Assembly (NCBI GenBank): GCA_963402885.1
Contig: OY727100.1
Coordinates: 21,609,665-21,673,664 of the forward strand
Direction of reading: 5' to 3'
Length of the DNA stretch: 64,000 bases
From: Antedon bifida
Taxonomy: Eukaryota > Echinodermata > Crinoidea > Comatulida > Antedonidae
Of this stretch, positions 1-12,384 are shown one piece after another (the first letter of the stretch is position 1; the number at the start of each line of letters is the position of its first letter). The translations under genes and the position numbers were made by a program. The notes under the pieces are model-generated. The model was not told where the DNA came from and did not search any database. It saw nothing but the letters and a program-made list of their open reading frames with translations.

Positions 1-1499
1 TGTACTGCGCATCGTTTCGTCAATTTATTTCATACAATCAAATCAATTCTATTTCAATTTAGACTTTGTATTTCCTAAAAAAAATATTATGATCAATCAA
101 CTAAAATTCAGTCAAATAATATAGAAAATTAAAATGTTTTTTCCCCTTCCTAATGATAAAAAAATGGATAGAGGTCATATCCTATACTTTTCTGTTTTTT
201 TGTGGATCTGTTCCAAACGAATTATTCTATTTTAAAAATAAATAGTTTTTTTTAATTATTGGGTTTATTTTCCATGAACCCTAAAGCTTTAATTATGATG
301 GTTTATTTTCGAATTAAAAGTGGGTTGTTGTTTGGTTTAGTCAGGAATCGGGGCGGCTAGGCTCAGGAGAGTAGCGTGTTGTATTGGGCTTGTTGTATAT
401 CTCTGCTCAATTAACTATCTGATAATTGGGTAAATAAACAAACAAACAATTGTGTTTATTCACTAGGCCTGCTTTTGTCGCATCCATTGATGTACACCTG
501 TGCGGCGACAATCGCCTGTAATCTACTATTTAGTATTCTAGACAGCTTTTTTTCTTGTACTGTAGGCTTACGGCTGATACAGTGCAAGTCAATAAACCAT
601 GTCTTTGATCTGTGAATAAAGCACCAAAACGGCTTTTCTGTGAATAATGAATAAAGCCGCACGTTTATATTGACATTATTATCTATACGCTTTCCTTTTT
701 CTTTATAACCGCTTCCTTTAAAACATGCATGGTTAGGCTAAATATTAAATCTAAGAATTAGTGGTATTTAATGTTATATCTTTAGGTGGGTCAAACTTAA
801 AGTCTTTCTGACTTATATGACTCTCCCCCACATGATTACTTCATTGCATTTATTATCCTGTATGATGTTATTATATTGTGGAAATAAATTGAATTGAAAT
901 TTAAATGAATCATCAGTAATGATGAAGACAGAGTTTTAAAGAATCACCAGTTGAAACTAAACTTCTTTAAAAAAAACACCTAAACACAGTCTAGTAGATT
1001 AAAAAAGTTTGCATAACATGAGTAAAAAAAAATACATTATTATGTAAATTCAATCGTTTAGTCTAAATTCAGCCAAAAGTGCCAAAATTAAACAAAATTG
1101 ATTGAATTAAGAATAAGATTGTATAAAAGGAAATAGCACTGGAAAAACATTCCAGTTATCATAATAAGGTCTGTACACAAAAAGAACTCATGTAAAACAA
1201 AATTTTAATTGTCGTATATAGTCGGATAAGTCGCAACATACCAGAGCTAATTAGGCCCATGGAGGTTAAAAAAAATTGTATACCTTCGTGCTACACGTAC
1301 CTGAATTAAAAATTTACTGAAAGTAGGCCTAAATCCAATAGGTCATACAGTACTGTATTATATTTTGAGAAACACCGTTAACGTTACAATTTTATCTATG
1401 TTTGTAAACACTAATTTCACTGATTGATAAAACAATGCAACAGAACTGTCAGGTGTGGGTCAGGTTCACTGTGCTACAGTCATGTTTCACCTATGTTAT

Positions 1500-1549
1500 G
1501 TGGCCAAATATGGTAGTGATATGCCCAAACATGGTAGTGATAAGACATC
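1500..1549 (+). mobile_element. FB1 fragment (internal module only)
   Basis: Two tandem copies of the FB1 internal module (CCAAATATGGTAGTGATATG and a variant) followed by GACATC, without either terminal inverted repeat. A decayed or truncated copy. Confidence 0.6.
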
Positions 1550-3040
1550 GTAAGGTAGACCTACTTTATTTAGGGTCAGTTAATTTATAATATTGACAGT
1601 TTTTTTCATCTATTCACGACACGACAATAAAGTCACTCTTCCCCACTTTTAGCTGAATTCCATCTAACATCTGAATTGTTTTAAAAATACAGTTATATGA
1701 AATATTTTACATGAGTCAGGACAAAGCATTTTGGTGGCAATTTAAAACATGGGAAAGGGAGTTCCTGGTCTAGTCATGGAGTTAGCAGTAACTTTTGTTG
1801 TTGTGTGTCATTCATCTTATGAATTATCAAATCATTGTGTCATCTGGAATAGCGCTATTGCGTTCGCACCTCGTTCCATACCCCAAACACACGGCTAGGC
1901 CCGACATTAATGGCCATTCACCGTCCCTTCAGGCGTTTTAAGCCGTCACAAATCGTTTTCGTGTGTAGACGAGTGATGGTTACCTTACCTGTGGACGATC
2001 TTTATTAGCTTGTTCATTCCTTGTCAAACTAGGGCGATGACCTGTTTAGATAACTATTACGTAACATCTGATAAATAGCTGGTTAGGTATGGCGGACCAC
2101 ACGTATAATGGTTATTTAATGTTGTTGGTATTTGATGACCCCCAAGGCCCGTTCCTCAAACTATATTATGATGTTGTCTGGTGACGATTAATGTGTGCAA
2201 AGTAATCTAATTTTAACTATTCTAAAAAGAACAAAAGTTTAAAGAATTTAATTTTAATTTGATTAATCTTTTTCAGGATTGTCTCGTTATTTAATAAAAA
2301 TTAGGCATAGATTATCTCTAATTGTATCTATTTTTAAATCATGAAGATTTATAAATTGACAATAAATAAAAATACACAAATAATTCGGTTTTTTTTATTT
2401 AAAAAGAGATCACTGCGAACTTTTAATCTATCAAAATATTATAGTTAGTTACATATCAATCTCCATGGTCTTTGAAATAAAATACTTTTTTCTGATTTCG
2501 TAAGTTTTTTTTTCAATTAATATCAAAATCAATAAATATTTAAAACAAAAATAAAACTCTTATCGCCTATGTGTAAACGTTTCATCGGACGTAATAGTTT
2601 CGCTATGGAGCGCACTTGGCACAATAATCTATTTATAATTAAGCGCGTAAATCACGATCCTATATTGCACATCGCATGTTTAGTAGGCAGATTCTGGTCA
2701 CATTTTCATTATTGTTGTCATTACTAATTGGTCTTCGACTTAACTTAAAATATGGTGCTTGTATACTCAAACAACATGTCGTAGCGGATAAATCACCATC
2801 GCACAATCTTATACATTGAACCATGAGGTGACTATAGGCCTAGTCTTTAAAGGAACTGATCGTATATATTGGCATATATTAGCACTCACCCAACAGATGG
2901 AGTATCAAAATGACGAAACGGTCATGTAAAGGTGCATTTGAAAATTAGCCGCCATCTCAATATTATGGCCAAAAATGGCATCTAAATCCTAACTTTTGAC
3001 ATATGCAACGTTGTTCATTTTATAAAAAATTCCCAGTGAT

Positions 3041-3195
3041 ACCACATCTACCTATTTCCGAAGTATCATTATATCACATGTGGTGCCTGTATCATGTAAG
3101 GTTAAGCTAAGGGTTACTACTAGGTACATATGAAACACATGTGATTTTGTATTAACAAATAGGCCTATTCCTATGATACTTTGGAAAAAATAGTT
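3041..3195. repeat. Dispersed repeat also present near 43.1 kb
   Basis: Contains TATCACATGTGGTG, then TACATATGAAACACATGTGAT and CTATGATACT. The same string of motifs in the same order occurs at 43076-43215. The arrangement (ATCACATGTGG facing AAACACATGTGAT) is a loose inverted repeat, so this is probably another short inverted-repeat transposon family. Ends are approximate. Confidence 0.45.
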
Positions 3196-4321
3196 AATTT
3201 TTGCTATATAAAACTTAGTAGATTAACATTACGGGAAGTGTATAATTGGGAAAGTGTTAAACTGTGGTAATAGTAATAGGCCTACAATACAAATAATTGT
3301 TTTCAATAGGCCTATACTTTTAATAACAAGGTGAACTGGACACATCTCACTGGACACTTTGTTTACTTTCATCCAGCTCTGTCCGATCGTTTTTATTGCT
3401 CTTTATCAATTCCCATAGTTTACTTGTCCACACTTACGTCCGTCGTCAGTTCCAACACCAATTAAATCGTATAAAATCTTTTATTTATTATATCACAGTC
3501 TGGGTAACAGAAGGTTGCGTGCGACCAGCATTACTGTGTTTACTCTCGTCTATATGCAAGTTTTGTTGTCCCTCTAACTGTGGTTAATTTTAAGTCCCCG
3601 CCGTCATCGATTTATGATCCAAAACGTCGTGGCTTACTGACCAGGGTAGATTGGTTCACGGGGTGAAGCCAATGAAAGTCCTAAACTCGCATAAATCTCG
3701 CCAATACTTCACACATTTATAGTCGGCATTTTACAAACAAAACACGAAACGATTATAAACATAACGTGGATTTCTATTGATTAAGATTGCGTTTTAACGA
3801 CCGTACTGTAAATATTTCTCTTTACGGCTCAACGACAACTATTAATTGAAAGCTAGCTCCCAATTGAAACGTTTATTTTATCAATTCACCTTCAAACACC
3901 ACACTTTATTTTCAATCAATTTATAGTTAAAAGTTCGTCATGGTTAACTTTAAAATATGATATATTACCGTTTAAATTGTCATCTTCAAGCCTCCAAATC
4001 TACGGGCCCAACTGATTTCAATTCCCATAGACAGGAGCATGGCGAGTGCAAAAATACCAATACAAATCTACAATCGAGATTACTTCTTTTTTTCAATAAA
4101 ACAAATTAGTTAAACTCTTGTAAAATAAAGACAACTTAAGATTATATGACGTCACTATTTACACGGGGTTAAGTTGGTTCCTATACCCACCAATGTTAGC
4201 GATAACTCTACTGTGCCCATGAATCCAACTTACACCCTCGTAAAAACTGAGTCTGAACGATTGAACCCATGAATAACATTATAAAGAATAATATTGATGT
4301 TTTACCATTACAGATAACATG

Positions 4322-4616
4322 TCTTATGTTTCGATTTATACCGTAGGTTCGTAATCTTCTATTATCGTGTATGTTTTTATTTACCCGTAGATTCGTACAT
4401 TCCTATTATGCGTGTGTTTCTATTTACCCGTAGATTCGTACAGTCCTATTATGCGTATGTTTCTATTTACCCGTAGATTCATAATTTCTTTTATGTGTAT
4501 ATGTTTCTATTTATCCGTAGATTCGTAATTTTCTAATATGTGAATGTTTCTATTTACCCGTAGATTCGTATCTATTATGTGTATGTTTCTATTTGCCCGT
4601 AGGTACGTAATGGCTA
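4322..4616 (+). repeat. About 50-bp minisatellite of splice-acceptor-like units
   Basis: Seven tandem units of about 45-52 bp, each with a T-rich tract ending in CCCGTAG or a close variant and then ATTCGTA or GGTWCGTAAT. The last unit carries the real acceptor of the PRDM exon at 4603, and the duplicated unit appears to include the first dozen exon bases. Confidence 0.8.
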
Positions 4617-7600
4617 TGGTAGTTTTGAAGTGTTCCTAGCAAGTGATGACTCGATGGTTCGTAGATGTAACTGGGTTCGGTTTATACAGTCAACATCCAG
4701 ACGTCAAGATGCGAATGTTATTGCGTCAAAGGTCAAAGGTAAATTCATTTTAGTTCATAAAGCTATTTGTTTTTATTAATTACAAATTACCATTCATTTA
4801 AGCATGTTTTCAACTTAGACGCAACGACGTAAGCGCACTCTATGAGGTGAGTTGACCAATCGCAAGCAACGGTTCGAATGATCTATCGGGTCGTGATTGG
4901 TCAAATTACTTGCGGTACACTTCTTACGTCTGCGTTGCGTCAAAGGTGGAACAACCAAGCTTAAATGAACGGTTGTTGCAATGGCTGACCATTTAATACC
5001 TTAAGCTATGTCTACACTATCGAACTTTAAGTGACAAAAAATGTGATGACACGATGACGTCATGCTATTTATAATATTCCGTGCTTTGTTCTTTTTTAGG
5101 GAATCCGGTGTTTCGTGTTCTGAAGCCCGTAACGCCTTGTAGTGAACTCATTGTCTTCTTCGAATCTACTGACTTTAGCATAGAAAGTTTACTGAAAACG
5201 GATGCAACACGTGACACAAATCAACCATCGACAGGAGGAGGCACAGGTAAGCTAGGCCAAATTAACATGTTTTAGAATTAATATGACGTCATGATAACCA
5301 TTGTACGTACAATTGAGAGACTAGTGGTGTTCCGCCGTACCACGCCGAGAATGTTAAAGAGTCGCTATCGAGTTTGAACAATACCACGAAATCCCCAGAG
5401 GTCTAATGGTTAGGACATCTGCATATCAAGCAGAAGGTTCCGTGTTTGAATCTCATTTTGGGCGACTTTTTCTCATTTTCACAGATTTCCTCATATTAAT
5501 CGTTTCAAATTAATTAATTACATTTCAGTATATCACCGGGAGGTTTAGAATTCATGTTCTGTGCCTGATGTATATATGTTGTTTTTTTTATAGTTTACAA
5601 TGGATCATATTTGCCTAATACGTGCATGTACTTATCCAACCCTTCGACGACCGACACTACAGCTAAACTATGCAAGAAACCAATGCTACCGTGCAGTGTA
5701 TGCGGCAAAACGTTCGACCGACCATCCCTACTGAGGAGGCATATGCGAACTCACACAGGTAGGCCTAGTTCAATCATAGCTCTTGTTTTCACACAATTCG
5801 TTATTTATTTATTACGGGAAGATAGGTACTTTCGCCACCTCCACCCCTAACTTTCTTAAATTAGTGTATACATTCAAAGATAGTATAAGTTCTGCACTTC
5901 ATTTCAACATTCTAACGAATGAATCCGTACGTCTCCTCTTCTTTCCTACGTAGGCCTATTTCAAATACGTGAATGTGCCCTTTAACGTTTGATTTGTAAC
6001 ACGCGCCAAAACGACACGTTTATTTTAAAAAAAATCACGTTATCAAACGGCGCGCCATAAACCTACACAACTATTGCACGCCCTCCTAATACCATATTTA
6101 TCTAGGCCTATAGTTCATCATCCTAACATTTCGCTTGAGTATTGAACATTCCATTGATACCCAGTACTATAATATTTTCATTTTATCCGATAGGAGAGAA
6201 ACCACACGTATGTGATGTTTGTTTAAAAGCCTTCAGCACGTCGAGTTCACTGAACACCCACCGTAGGATACACTCGGGTGAAAAGCCTCATGTCTGCCTG
6301 ACATGCAACAAGCGATTCACGGCTAGCTCCAATCTATACTACCATAAGATGACACATAGTAAGGTATGAAACACGCTGCAATAACATATGAAGGGTCTTT
6401 TCTTAGCTGTGTCTACACTATCAAACTTTATGTGACAAAAAAATGTGATGTGCCCATAATAATATGGATACAACAACGTCATATCACTACCATATTTGGG
6501 CACATCACACTTTTTTGTCAAACTAGTTTGATAGTGTAGACAGAGCTTACTTACTTACAGTACAGTGAACTGGCGATCTTTACGTATGTTGGTGGGGGCG
6601 CATCTTAATCCTAAACCGAACAGTCCCTCCAACGTTGGATCCTATTGGTGCTACGCAATGCTGCAAGGACTTACGCGCAACGCGAGACATTTGACCAATC
6701 ACGACGCGATCTTAACTGTCGGCGCTTGCGATTGGTCAACTTTACTTAAAAGCCACAACTTGTCATGCGTGTCCTAGCGCTTTGGGATGTGTCTTTCTCT
6801 ATTTTTAACCATTTTCACTGACGTCATCATCGTCATCATTAGTATTAATTTCTTGAAATTGTTATTTTACAGGTAAAGCCTCACAAATGTTCCATGTGTT
6901 CCAAGTCGTTCCCGACCCCCGGTGACCTCAAGAGTCACATGTACGTACACAACGGATACTGGCCTTACAAGTGCTACGTGTGTGAACGCGGATTTAGCAA
7001 ATATACCAACTTGAAAAACCATTTGATGTTACATACGGGTACGTAGCCATGTTGGATACAAAATACTACTCAGTGCTAATGAACTATGGGAAAATAAAAC
7101 ACGTGACGTGGCAGTGCGTTTAAAGGACTTTTCTTTAATTGCCAACCAGACAATCATCATAATATTCTTCTTAATTAATATAAAAATAAAGTTTTAAAAA
7201 TTAACGACATTCCGACTCCATCATCGGGTTAATCTTCGTGTTAGGAATTTGTGACGTCAACTTCTCTGTGATAATAACCAAAAAAAAGTTTCGTTTCTTA
7301 ACCAAACATTGGTGGCGCTATTCAAAAAACTTTTAAATATTTTGTTTCAATTGACTACAACAGGTGAGCGTCCTCATGAATGCCATGTCTGCAACAAGAA
7401 GTTCGCTCTGGCTTGTAACCTACGAAGCCACAAGAAAACTCACAATGGTAAGCCTAATTCTTTTAAATTATCTCGTAATTATTAAGCAAAATAAAAGCGA
7501 CAGTTCAATGTAAAAACAAACGATTTAATTCACTCCTTTTTTGTGTAGGCCTACTAACTAAAGCTTTAAAGTGGCGTAACACGGAGAACTGCTTTAGGAA

Positions 7601-8031
7601 CCCCAAGTGGCCCGCCGACGCTGTATGTAGGCCTCGGGCATTTTTAGCCTTTTCGATATATTTGAATGCCTGTCTTTTCCTCTGGGGGCGCTGCACAGGG
7701 GCCCCTGTAACGACTCCGGGGCCCCTGGGTTTAGCCAGCAGAGTGAGCGCTCATAGTCTGGCTTTAAGATTGCGATGGGTAAAGGCATGTACTACCGGCA
7801 ACGCACGGCTGACAATACTTATTTAAATTACTTTCCCTCCTGTTCCTGTATGTTTGTTATCGGAATCGTTGCGCACATTTGTGACGTAATACTTAGATAA
7901 AGAATCTATTTTAGTCCTCCTCTCTACTACCAGCTAGCCACGAACGATAGTGGTCCTTTAAGACTACTACATACAGTAGTAACAAAATATTTCAATTTTA
8001 TTTTAATTCAGGGCGTGAAGACAAATCATAG
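4603..8031 (+). CDS. PRDM-family zinc-finger protein, 3' part (PRDM14-like)
   Basis: Probable DNA-binding transcriptional regulator. Exons: 4603-4738, 5100-5246, 5594-5758, 6194-6363, 6873-7038, 7364-7447, 8012-8031; phases join without a break and the stop is TAG 8029-8031. Exons 1-2 encode the C-terminal half of a PR (SET-like) domain, with [16 protein letters not shown] and SELIVFFES in the order expected for PRDM proteins. Exons 3-6 encode six C2H2 fingers ([48 protein letters not shown]) with TGEKP-type linkers. Finger number and phrases such as KRFTASS and SSSLN resemble PRDM14, but this is motif memory, not a phylogeny. The protein ends six residues after the last linker. Exons for the N-terminus and first half of the PR domain are not seen, so this model is 5'-partial. 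Confidence 0.8.
4800..4962. mobile_element. FB2 inverted-repeat element
   Basis: Lies in the first visible PRDM intron. Ends TTAAGC / GCTTAA; the inner arms carry GTTGACCAATCGCAAGC and GTGATTGGTCAAAT, i.e. facing CCAAT boxes, and GACGCAACG / TGCGTTGCGTC. Confidence 0.8.
5003..5063 (+). mobile_element. FB1 half-element (5' arm)
   Basis: AGCTATGTCTACACTATC, then the GTGACAAAAAATGTGATG arm and GATGACGTCAT, with no 3' arm. It ends about 35 bp before the acceptor of the second PRDM exon (5100), so it contributes the branch-point/polypyrimidine neighbourhood. Confidence 0.7.
5396..5468 (+). pseudogene. tRNA-like sequence (decayed tRNA or SINE head)
   Basis: A-box-like GGTCTAATGGTTAGGAC, a five-pair anticodon stem (TCTGC/GCAGA) with loop ATATCAA, a B-box-like TGTTTGAATCT and a following T5 run. 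The acceptor and T stems pair poorly, so a working tRNA is unlikely; a tRNA pseudogene or the head of an old SINE fits better. It sits in a PRDM intron. Confidence 0.45.
6406..6548. mobile_element. FB1 inverted-repeat element, full length
   Basis: Terminal repeats GTGTCTACACTATCAAAC and GTTTGATAGTGTAGACAGAGC; inner arms TGTGATGTGCCCA and TGGGCACATCACA; flanked by TTA. Lies in a PRDM intron. Confidence 0.85.
6648..6760. mobile_element. FB2 element, partial
   Basis: Contains GACTTACGCGCAACGC, TTTGACCAATCACGACGC and GCTTGCGATTGGTCAAC, the inner inverted arms of FB2; outer ends degraded. In a PRDM intron. Confidence 0.6.
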
Positions 8032-8875
8032 ACACGAACGGATTTCGCACCACACACAAAAAAACCCAAAAACAAAAAGGGTTATCCGTTTAAACGAAAC
8101 GGAACAAAAAGCGGATACTCAACAACTGGCGCTAATTCTGAGCGTTGACACACGGTGTGTGAATTGGGCCTACAGTCCGCCGCCCTCTATCGATATTTAA
8201 GTTAGCAGCTGAAAAAAGTTACACTGTATATAATATGTAGATATATTTATAATAATGTTGTCTTTCACTTTTCATAAAATTCAGGTTTTTAAAGATTTCT
8301 TTTTTTTAAAGCAAACAAAAAAATGTATATGTTGATGCCAAATTGGTCACCTTTATTTACACTCAGTTTAAAGTGGAGCTCCACTCAGACTTTCTCAGCT
8401 TATAATTATTATGTTAAGTATGATTGAAAGTGATTACATAACAAAACAGGTAAATTATGGTAATATTTTCCAAAAACTCGTTTCTAAAAAAATCGGTCAG
8501 AAAATAGTGTTTTTTTAATACATTACACTTTTTCAGTAACTTAGGGGTAATTAGTTTACAGTACGTCACACAAAATATACACCTGTTATTACAAACTAGG
8601 GTATATAGTTTTAAAATGCAAAAATCAGCGAGCACACGTGTAATACATCTTTTTATAATTGGGTTTTCTAGTATGCCGCACGATTATGAGTGACGTCACA
8701 CAGATAAAAAATCGTTTTTATTGTACTTCTATGTTTCAACGCTCATAAAAAATACCTCATACAACAATTTTATATAAAAATTTGTTTTCTTTTTTTAAAG
8801 AGATGTTTATTGATTAGTTTTTAAATAAATTAAAATTTGAGTATATTCTTGTCTTGATTTCTCATCATTTTTATT

Positions 8876-9061
8876 AAGGCCAATTTACACAGACGAACGG
8901 TAACGGTAGGCGGATAACCACGTCCCACGTAGAATATGTATCTATCCTGAGCGGAAACCGCTTGTCCGCTCCGTGTTGTGTGCAATAATGATCATAATGC
9001 ATAACAATCATAGATTCTATGTTTTTATAACCGTTACCGCTCGTCTGTGTAACTTAGCCTT
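8876..9061. mobile_element. FB3 inverted-repeat element
   Basis: Ends AAGGCCAATTTACACAGACG and CGTCTGTGTAACTTAGCCTT. Next to them lie GGTAACGG / CCGTTACC, and CACGTAGAAT recurs in the other copies. Between the PRDM and channel genes. Confidence 0.8.
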
Positions 9062-9325
9062 CCATGTAATACATCCTCTTGGCTAACTGTGTGTGATTCA
9101 GTTTCGATTCTAATTGATATTGTTGGCCTATATCCATGGATTGATAGAAGACATTATTTTCATTTTGCCACAACCATGCGTAAATAAACGGTCTTGAAAA
9201 AATGGACGCTAAATTTGATAATATTCGCCATCTTGCTGTTTCGCTAATATACACTAATATACCGTATGTACCATAACAAATTGTGACAGAGCTTTTTTCT
9301 TTTTTAATTGATTAATACGGCCTCA

Positions 9326-9562
9326 AAGGTCATAGAACACTGGACCCCTTGCCAGCCAATGCATTGTCCGGATTGTGACCACCTCCTCCTTCTCATTCTT
9401 ATCTTCAGGAAGGCTGGATGACCGGTCGCTTAAATATTTAGTATTGAGGACATTTGTATGTCCACAGATCTTCTCGTAGTCTGGGTTCCAAACGGAGTTT
9501 TGACTTAATATTAGTAAAACGGATAAATATGTTCTTGGTACATATGGCGTTTCATACGTATA
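9326..9562 (-). other. Unassigned open frame, possible orphan exon or repeat remnant
   Basis: On the minus strand a frame stays open for 79 codons and ends in TGA at 9323-9325. It reads like protein in composition, with phrases such as NSVWNPDYEKICGHTN, DKNEKEEVVTIR and MHWLARGPVFYDL. There is no upstream ATG and no convincing acceptor, and I recognise no family. It could be the last exon of an unannotated minus-strand gene, a fragment of a transposon gene, or chance. Confidence 0.25.
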
Positions 9563-10949
9563 CTACTTGAGCTTGTAAACTCAGCCCATGGAGAAATAAG
9601 TTAGTTCTCCATAAACGTCGAAAAGCCTCGAAATAACTACAGACTTAGGGCCAGTCTAATCTTCTCGCAATACCCGTTTGTAATTTCGACTATAGTCGAT
9701 AGGCCTACAGAGAGCAAAAGGAGTTTTCTGACACATGTCTCGAGCCAGGCGATAGGCTATTTCATATTTTGAAACGTGTTCTCAACGTTGAAGAAAACAC
9801 TTTGTTTTTATGCAACAACTCTATCCTAGTATTGTATTATAGAACCTGTAGAATTTAAAACATTTCTGTTTACAACTTACAATATCGTAATAAACTAAAC
9901 TGTTCAAATATTGATTTTTCTTGAATTTATGACACGCCGAAGGTGTCAAACTTTCATTATTCCGGGGGGTAACGACCTTTGCTGATAGTAGTACTGGCTG
10001 GTTTAATCCGGTCTTGCGTCATTCGAATTTCTAAATTAATAATAATCTCTAATACTCATATTATCAAACTGGTAATATTATCGATTATTATAAATAATTT
10101 CAGGCCACATTTTAATAGAATATACAATATCAAATTCCTTTGTTAAAATGTGTACCGAATATTAGAGGTTAATTAATATATTTAGTTTTTCATCGTACTG
10201 TACTTTTAAATATGTTTTTCGGTTATGCTAAAATATAATGTATTCTCATGAAAACGTATACAATAGTTGTGCTAATGTTTTCTCAGATGTTAATCCAAAT
10301 TTCCTAGAATAATTGCATTGTTGTGGGCAGTTTCAGAGAATCTACATTTTATTACAAATTGAAATATTTGAGAAAATGAAATCTATACTATCTTGTAATA
10401 ATCCGGATATGCTGAAAATTAATCTATCTATCAATAATTTGAGACTTTATCTGGCGGCGGCCGGTACTTATATCTTGTGCCCGCCAGAAGTGGAGTGGCG
10501 ACCACCGCCAGGTTATCTGCTCAACCAGTTATCACTATCATATCGTCGTCATATATTCTTATCATTTATCATTGTCATATCAACAACGTCATCGGTTCAG
10601 TATGAGCTTTATTGTCACTGTATTTCCACCGTCATCAACCATAATAATAAAACGCGCGGCGTGTTTTCCAAAATGTACAATAATAAAGGAACACATTATA
10701 GGCCTATTTGTAAAATCTAAAAAGTACATTTTAAGTATACGAATAAATTCCTGTGAAAAAAACCAACGAATAAGGATCTTAGAAAATGTATCATCATTTA
10801 TTTCAGTGAATAAAAAAGATTGATAAAAAGCATAAATTTTTAAACAGAATGGCATTATTAAATATACCTAATACATTTTGCGGCATATTTACATCTTATT
10901 AGACATAATTTATTGAAAACAAATAAAACTTGTCGAGAATTTACATAGT

Positions 10950-11277
10950 TTAAAGATGTATTGTCCTCCTGAAAAAAATAATTCTTAAATAAATTTTTGT
11001 TGAATATTCCATTTTAATGTAACATAATAGTTATCCACTTTGACCAAAATTTGGATCGAAAAAAAATGTATTTAGGCCTACCTGAAAAAATGTAATTTAA
11101 AGCAAAAAATGGTCAAATTGGCTGCCAGCCAATGGATTTTTGGTTGAATTTAACCATTAATTTTGTCAATTTTCTATGGAAGTGATTAGGCCTAAGTTTA
11201 TTAAAACTACAAAATAACATAGGCCTATTCAAAGTCTGATTCATTTTTTATGTTTTTGGGGGACAATACATCTTTAA
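10950..11277. mobile_element. FB5 element with TTAA-flanked inverted repeats
   Basis: Ends TTAAAGATGTATTGTCC and GGACAATACATCTTTAA, about 330 bp apart, with non-palindromic AT-rich interior. The TTAA at both edges is what piggyBac-type target duplication would give, but the TTAA could also belong to the repeat itself. Confidence 0.75.
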
Positions 11278-11327
11278 ATATTGGATGAATTTTTTTTCTA
11301 AACGTAACGTATATCTAACTACGGTAA

Positions 11328-11447
11328 TTACGTAAGAGCGTCGCAAGCAATTTGACCAATCACGACGCGATGGATCATCCGAACTATCGCTTGCGATTGG
11401 TCAACTCATTTACGTTGCCCCTACGTTGTTGTGTTGCGTCCACGCAT
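11328..11447. mobile_element. FB2 element, partial
   Basis: Carries ATTTGACCAATCACGACG and TCGCTTGCGATTGGTCAAC as facing arms plus TTGTGTTGCGTCC. Outer TIR ends not clear. Confidence 0.65.
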
Positions 11448-11894
11448 TAAACTCCCAACATACTCTACAGCATTTTAACGAGTAACAAAGATTTCAGGCG
11501 TAGAATAAATTTGCAAAATAATACAATACGCATTTGAATATTTGAATATAATCATTGTAAACGGTCGACAATAATATTTATTCTAGAAAAATATTCATGG
11601 ATATGCAGATGGGCGGGTAGGTAGGTGAACAGATTGTGTTGCACTCTGATGAATATTATAAAGTAAATGAACGACTGTAGTGTAGACATATAAACGTATA
11701 TTATAGGATATCGTAAAACACTTATACAGCACTGTATTTAATACACATTTTTTAACCTTTGTGCTTCATGACAATAATTCTACTATCTCATATATTCTTT
11801 TCCATCTTTCCTCCCTCTTATCATCTCTATCTCTTCCTTCCTCAATCACTCTGGGTCCCTCTTACAACCCCACCCCACCCTGGCCCCAACCAAG

Positions 11895-12102
11895 GGAATC
11901 TATCAACATAATGCGGAGGTCCGAAGATCAGAGGGTTATCTGTGGCTGCGACACGATCAGTTCCAACTCTCCTCCTTTACCGCGGAGAATATGTACATAG
12001 TACAGTACTGTTGGTATTTGTCACATACACACATTTAGATCAAGGACTGTTACGAGTTCCTATCTTGACCATGTGAGCTCAGTGTCCGGCTATTAGATTG
12101 CC
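11895..12102 (+). mobile_element. FB4 repeat copy
   Basis: Shares long stretches with 18491-18707 (same orientation) and 50710-50914 (opposite): GACACGATCAGTTCCA, GCGGAGAATATG, ACAGTACTGTTGGTATTTG, GAGTTCCTATCTTGA. Ends AATCTATCAACA and GGCTATTAGATT form short inverted repeats, so a small DNA element is likely. Confidence 0.75.
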
Positions 12103-12384
12103 TACTTTGGCAAGCCAAGTCCGCCAAAATTCCTCAATCCACACCATTCAACAATAATGCATTCATCATCAACACAAACCATTCATGTAAAAAATGGTAT
12201 GGATTGAGGACTTTTGGCGGATTTTCCTTGCCATAGCCTACCCCAACAACCCAGTTGGTAATCGAAGCTTGACTTCATCAATAAGGCATGCATGATTATT
12301 TCAGTTTGTATATACCACTCATTATTATTGTAATTATTAATACTACAATAGCAATGTTTATCTGTTACTTGTTCTACTTTCCAA

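Larger units (their letters stand above)
1..4602. other. Non-coding 5' region, no gene recognised
   Basis: I see no exon with recognisable protein similarity in this stretch. It is AT-rich and all long frames are short or lack an ATG. It should contain, or lie next to, the missing 5' exons of the PRDM gene (promoter, N-terminus and first half of the PR domain), but none could be identified with confidence. It holds a fragment of repeat family FB1 (about 1500-1549), an inverted-repeat stretch at about 3041-3195 and a minisatellite at 4322-4616. Confidence 0.5.
8032..12384. other. Intergenic region, PRDM 3' end to K+ channel 3' end
   Basis: Convergent intergenic space. Holds PRDM 3' UTR sequence of unknown extent, FB3 (8876-9061), an unassigned open frame on the minus strand (9326-9562), FB5 (10950-11277), a partial FB2 (11328-11447) and FB4 (11895-12102). 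No other gene was recognised; a 135-residue frame at 10313-10720 lacks an ATG and any known motif. Confidence 0.6.

Noticed and set aside
5396-5468. Functional tRNA-Asp gene
   Set aside because: The anticodon stem is good, but acceptor and T stems pair poorly and the anticodon would be AUC; a pseudogene or SINE head is more likely.
10313-10720. 135-codon open frame on the plus strand
   Set aside because: No ATG start, low-complexity composition, overlapping frames open on both strands and no recognisable domain.
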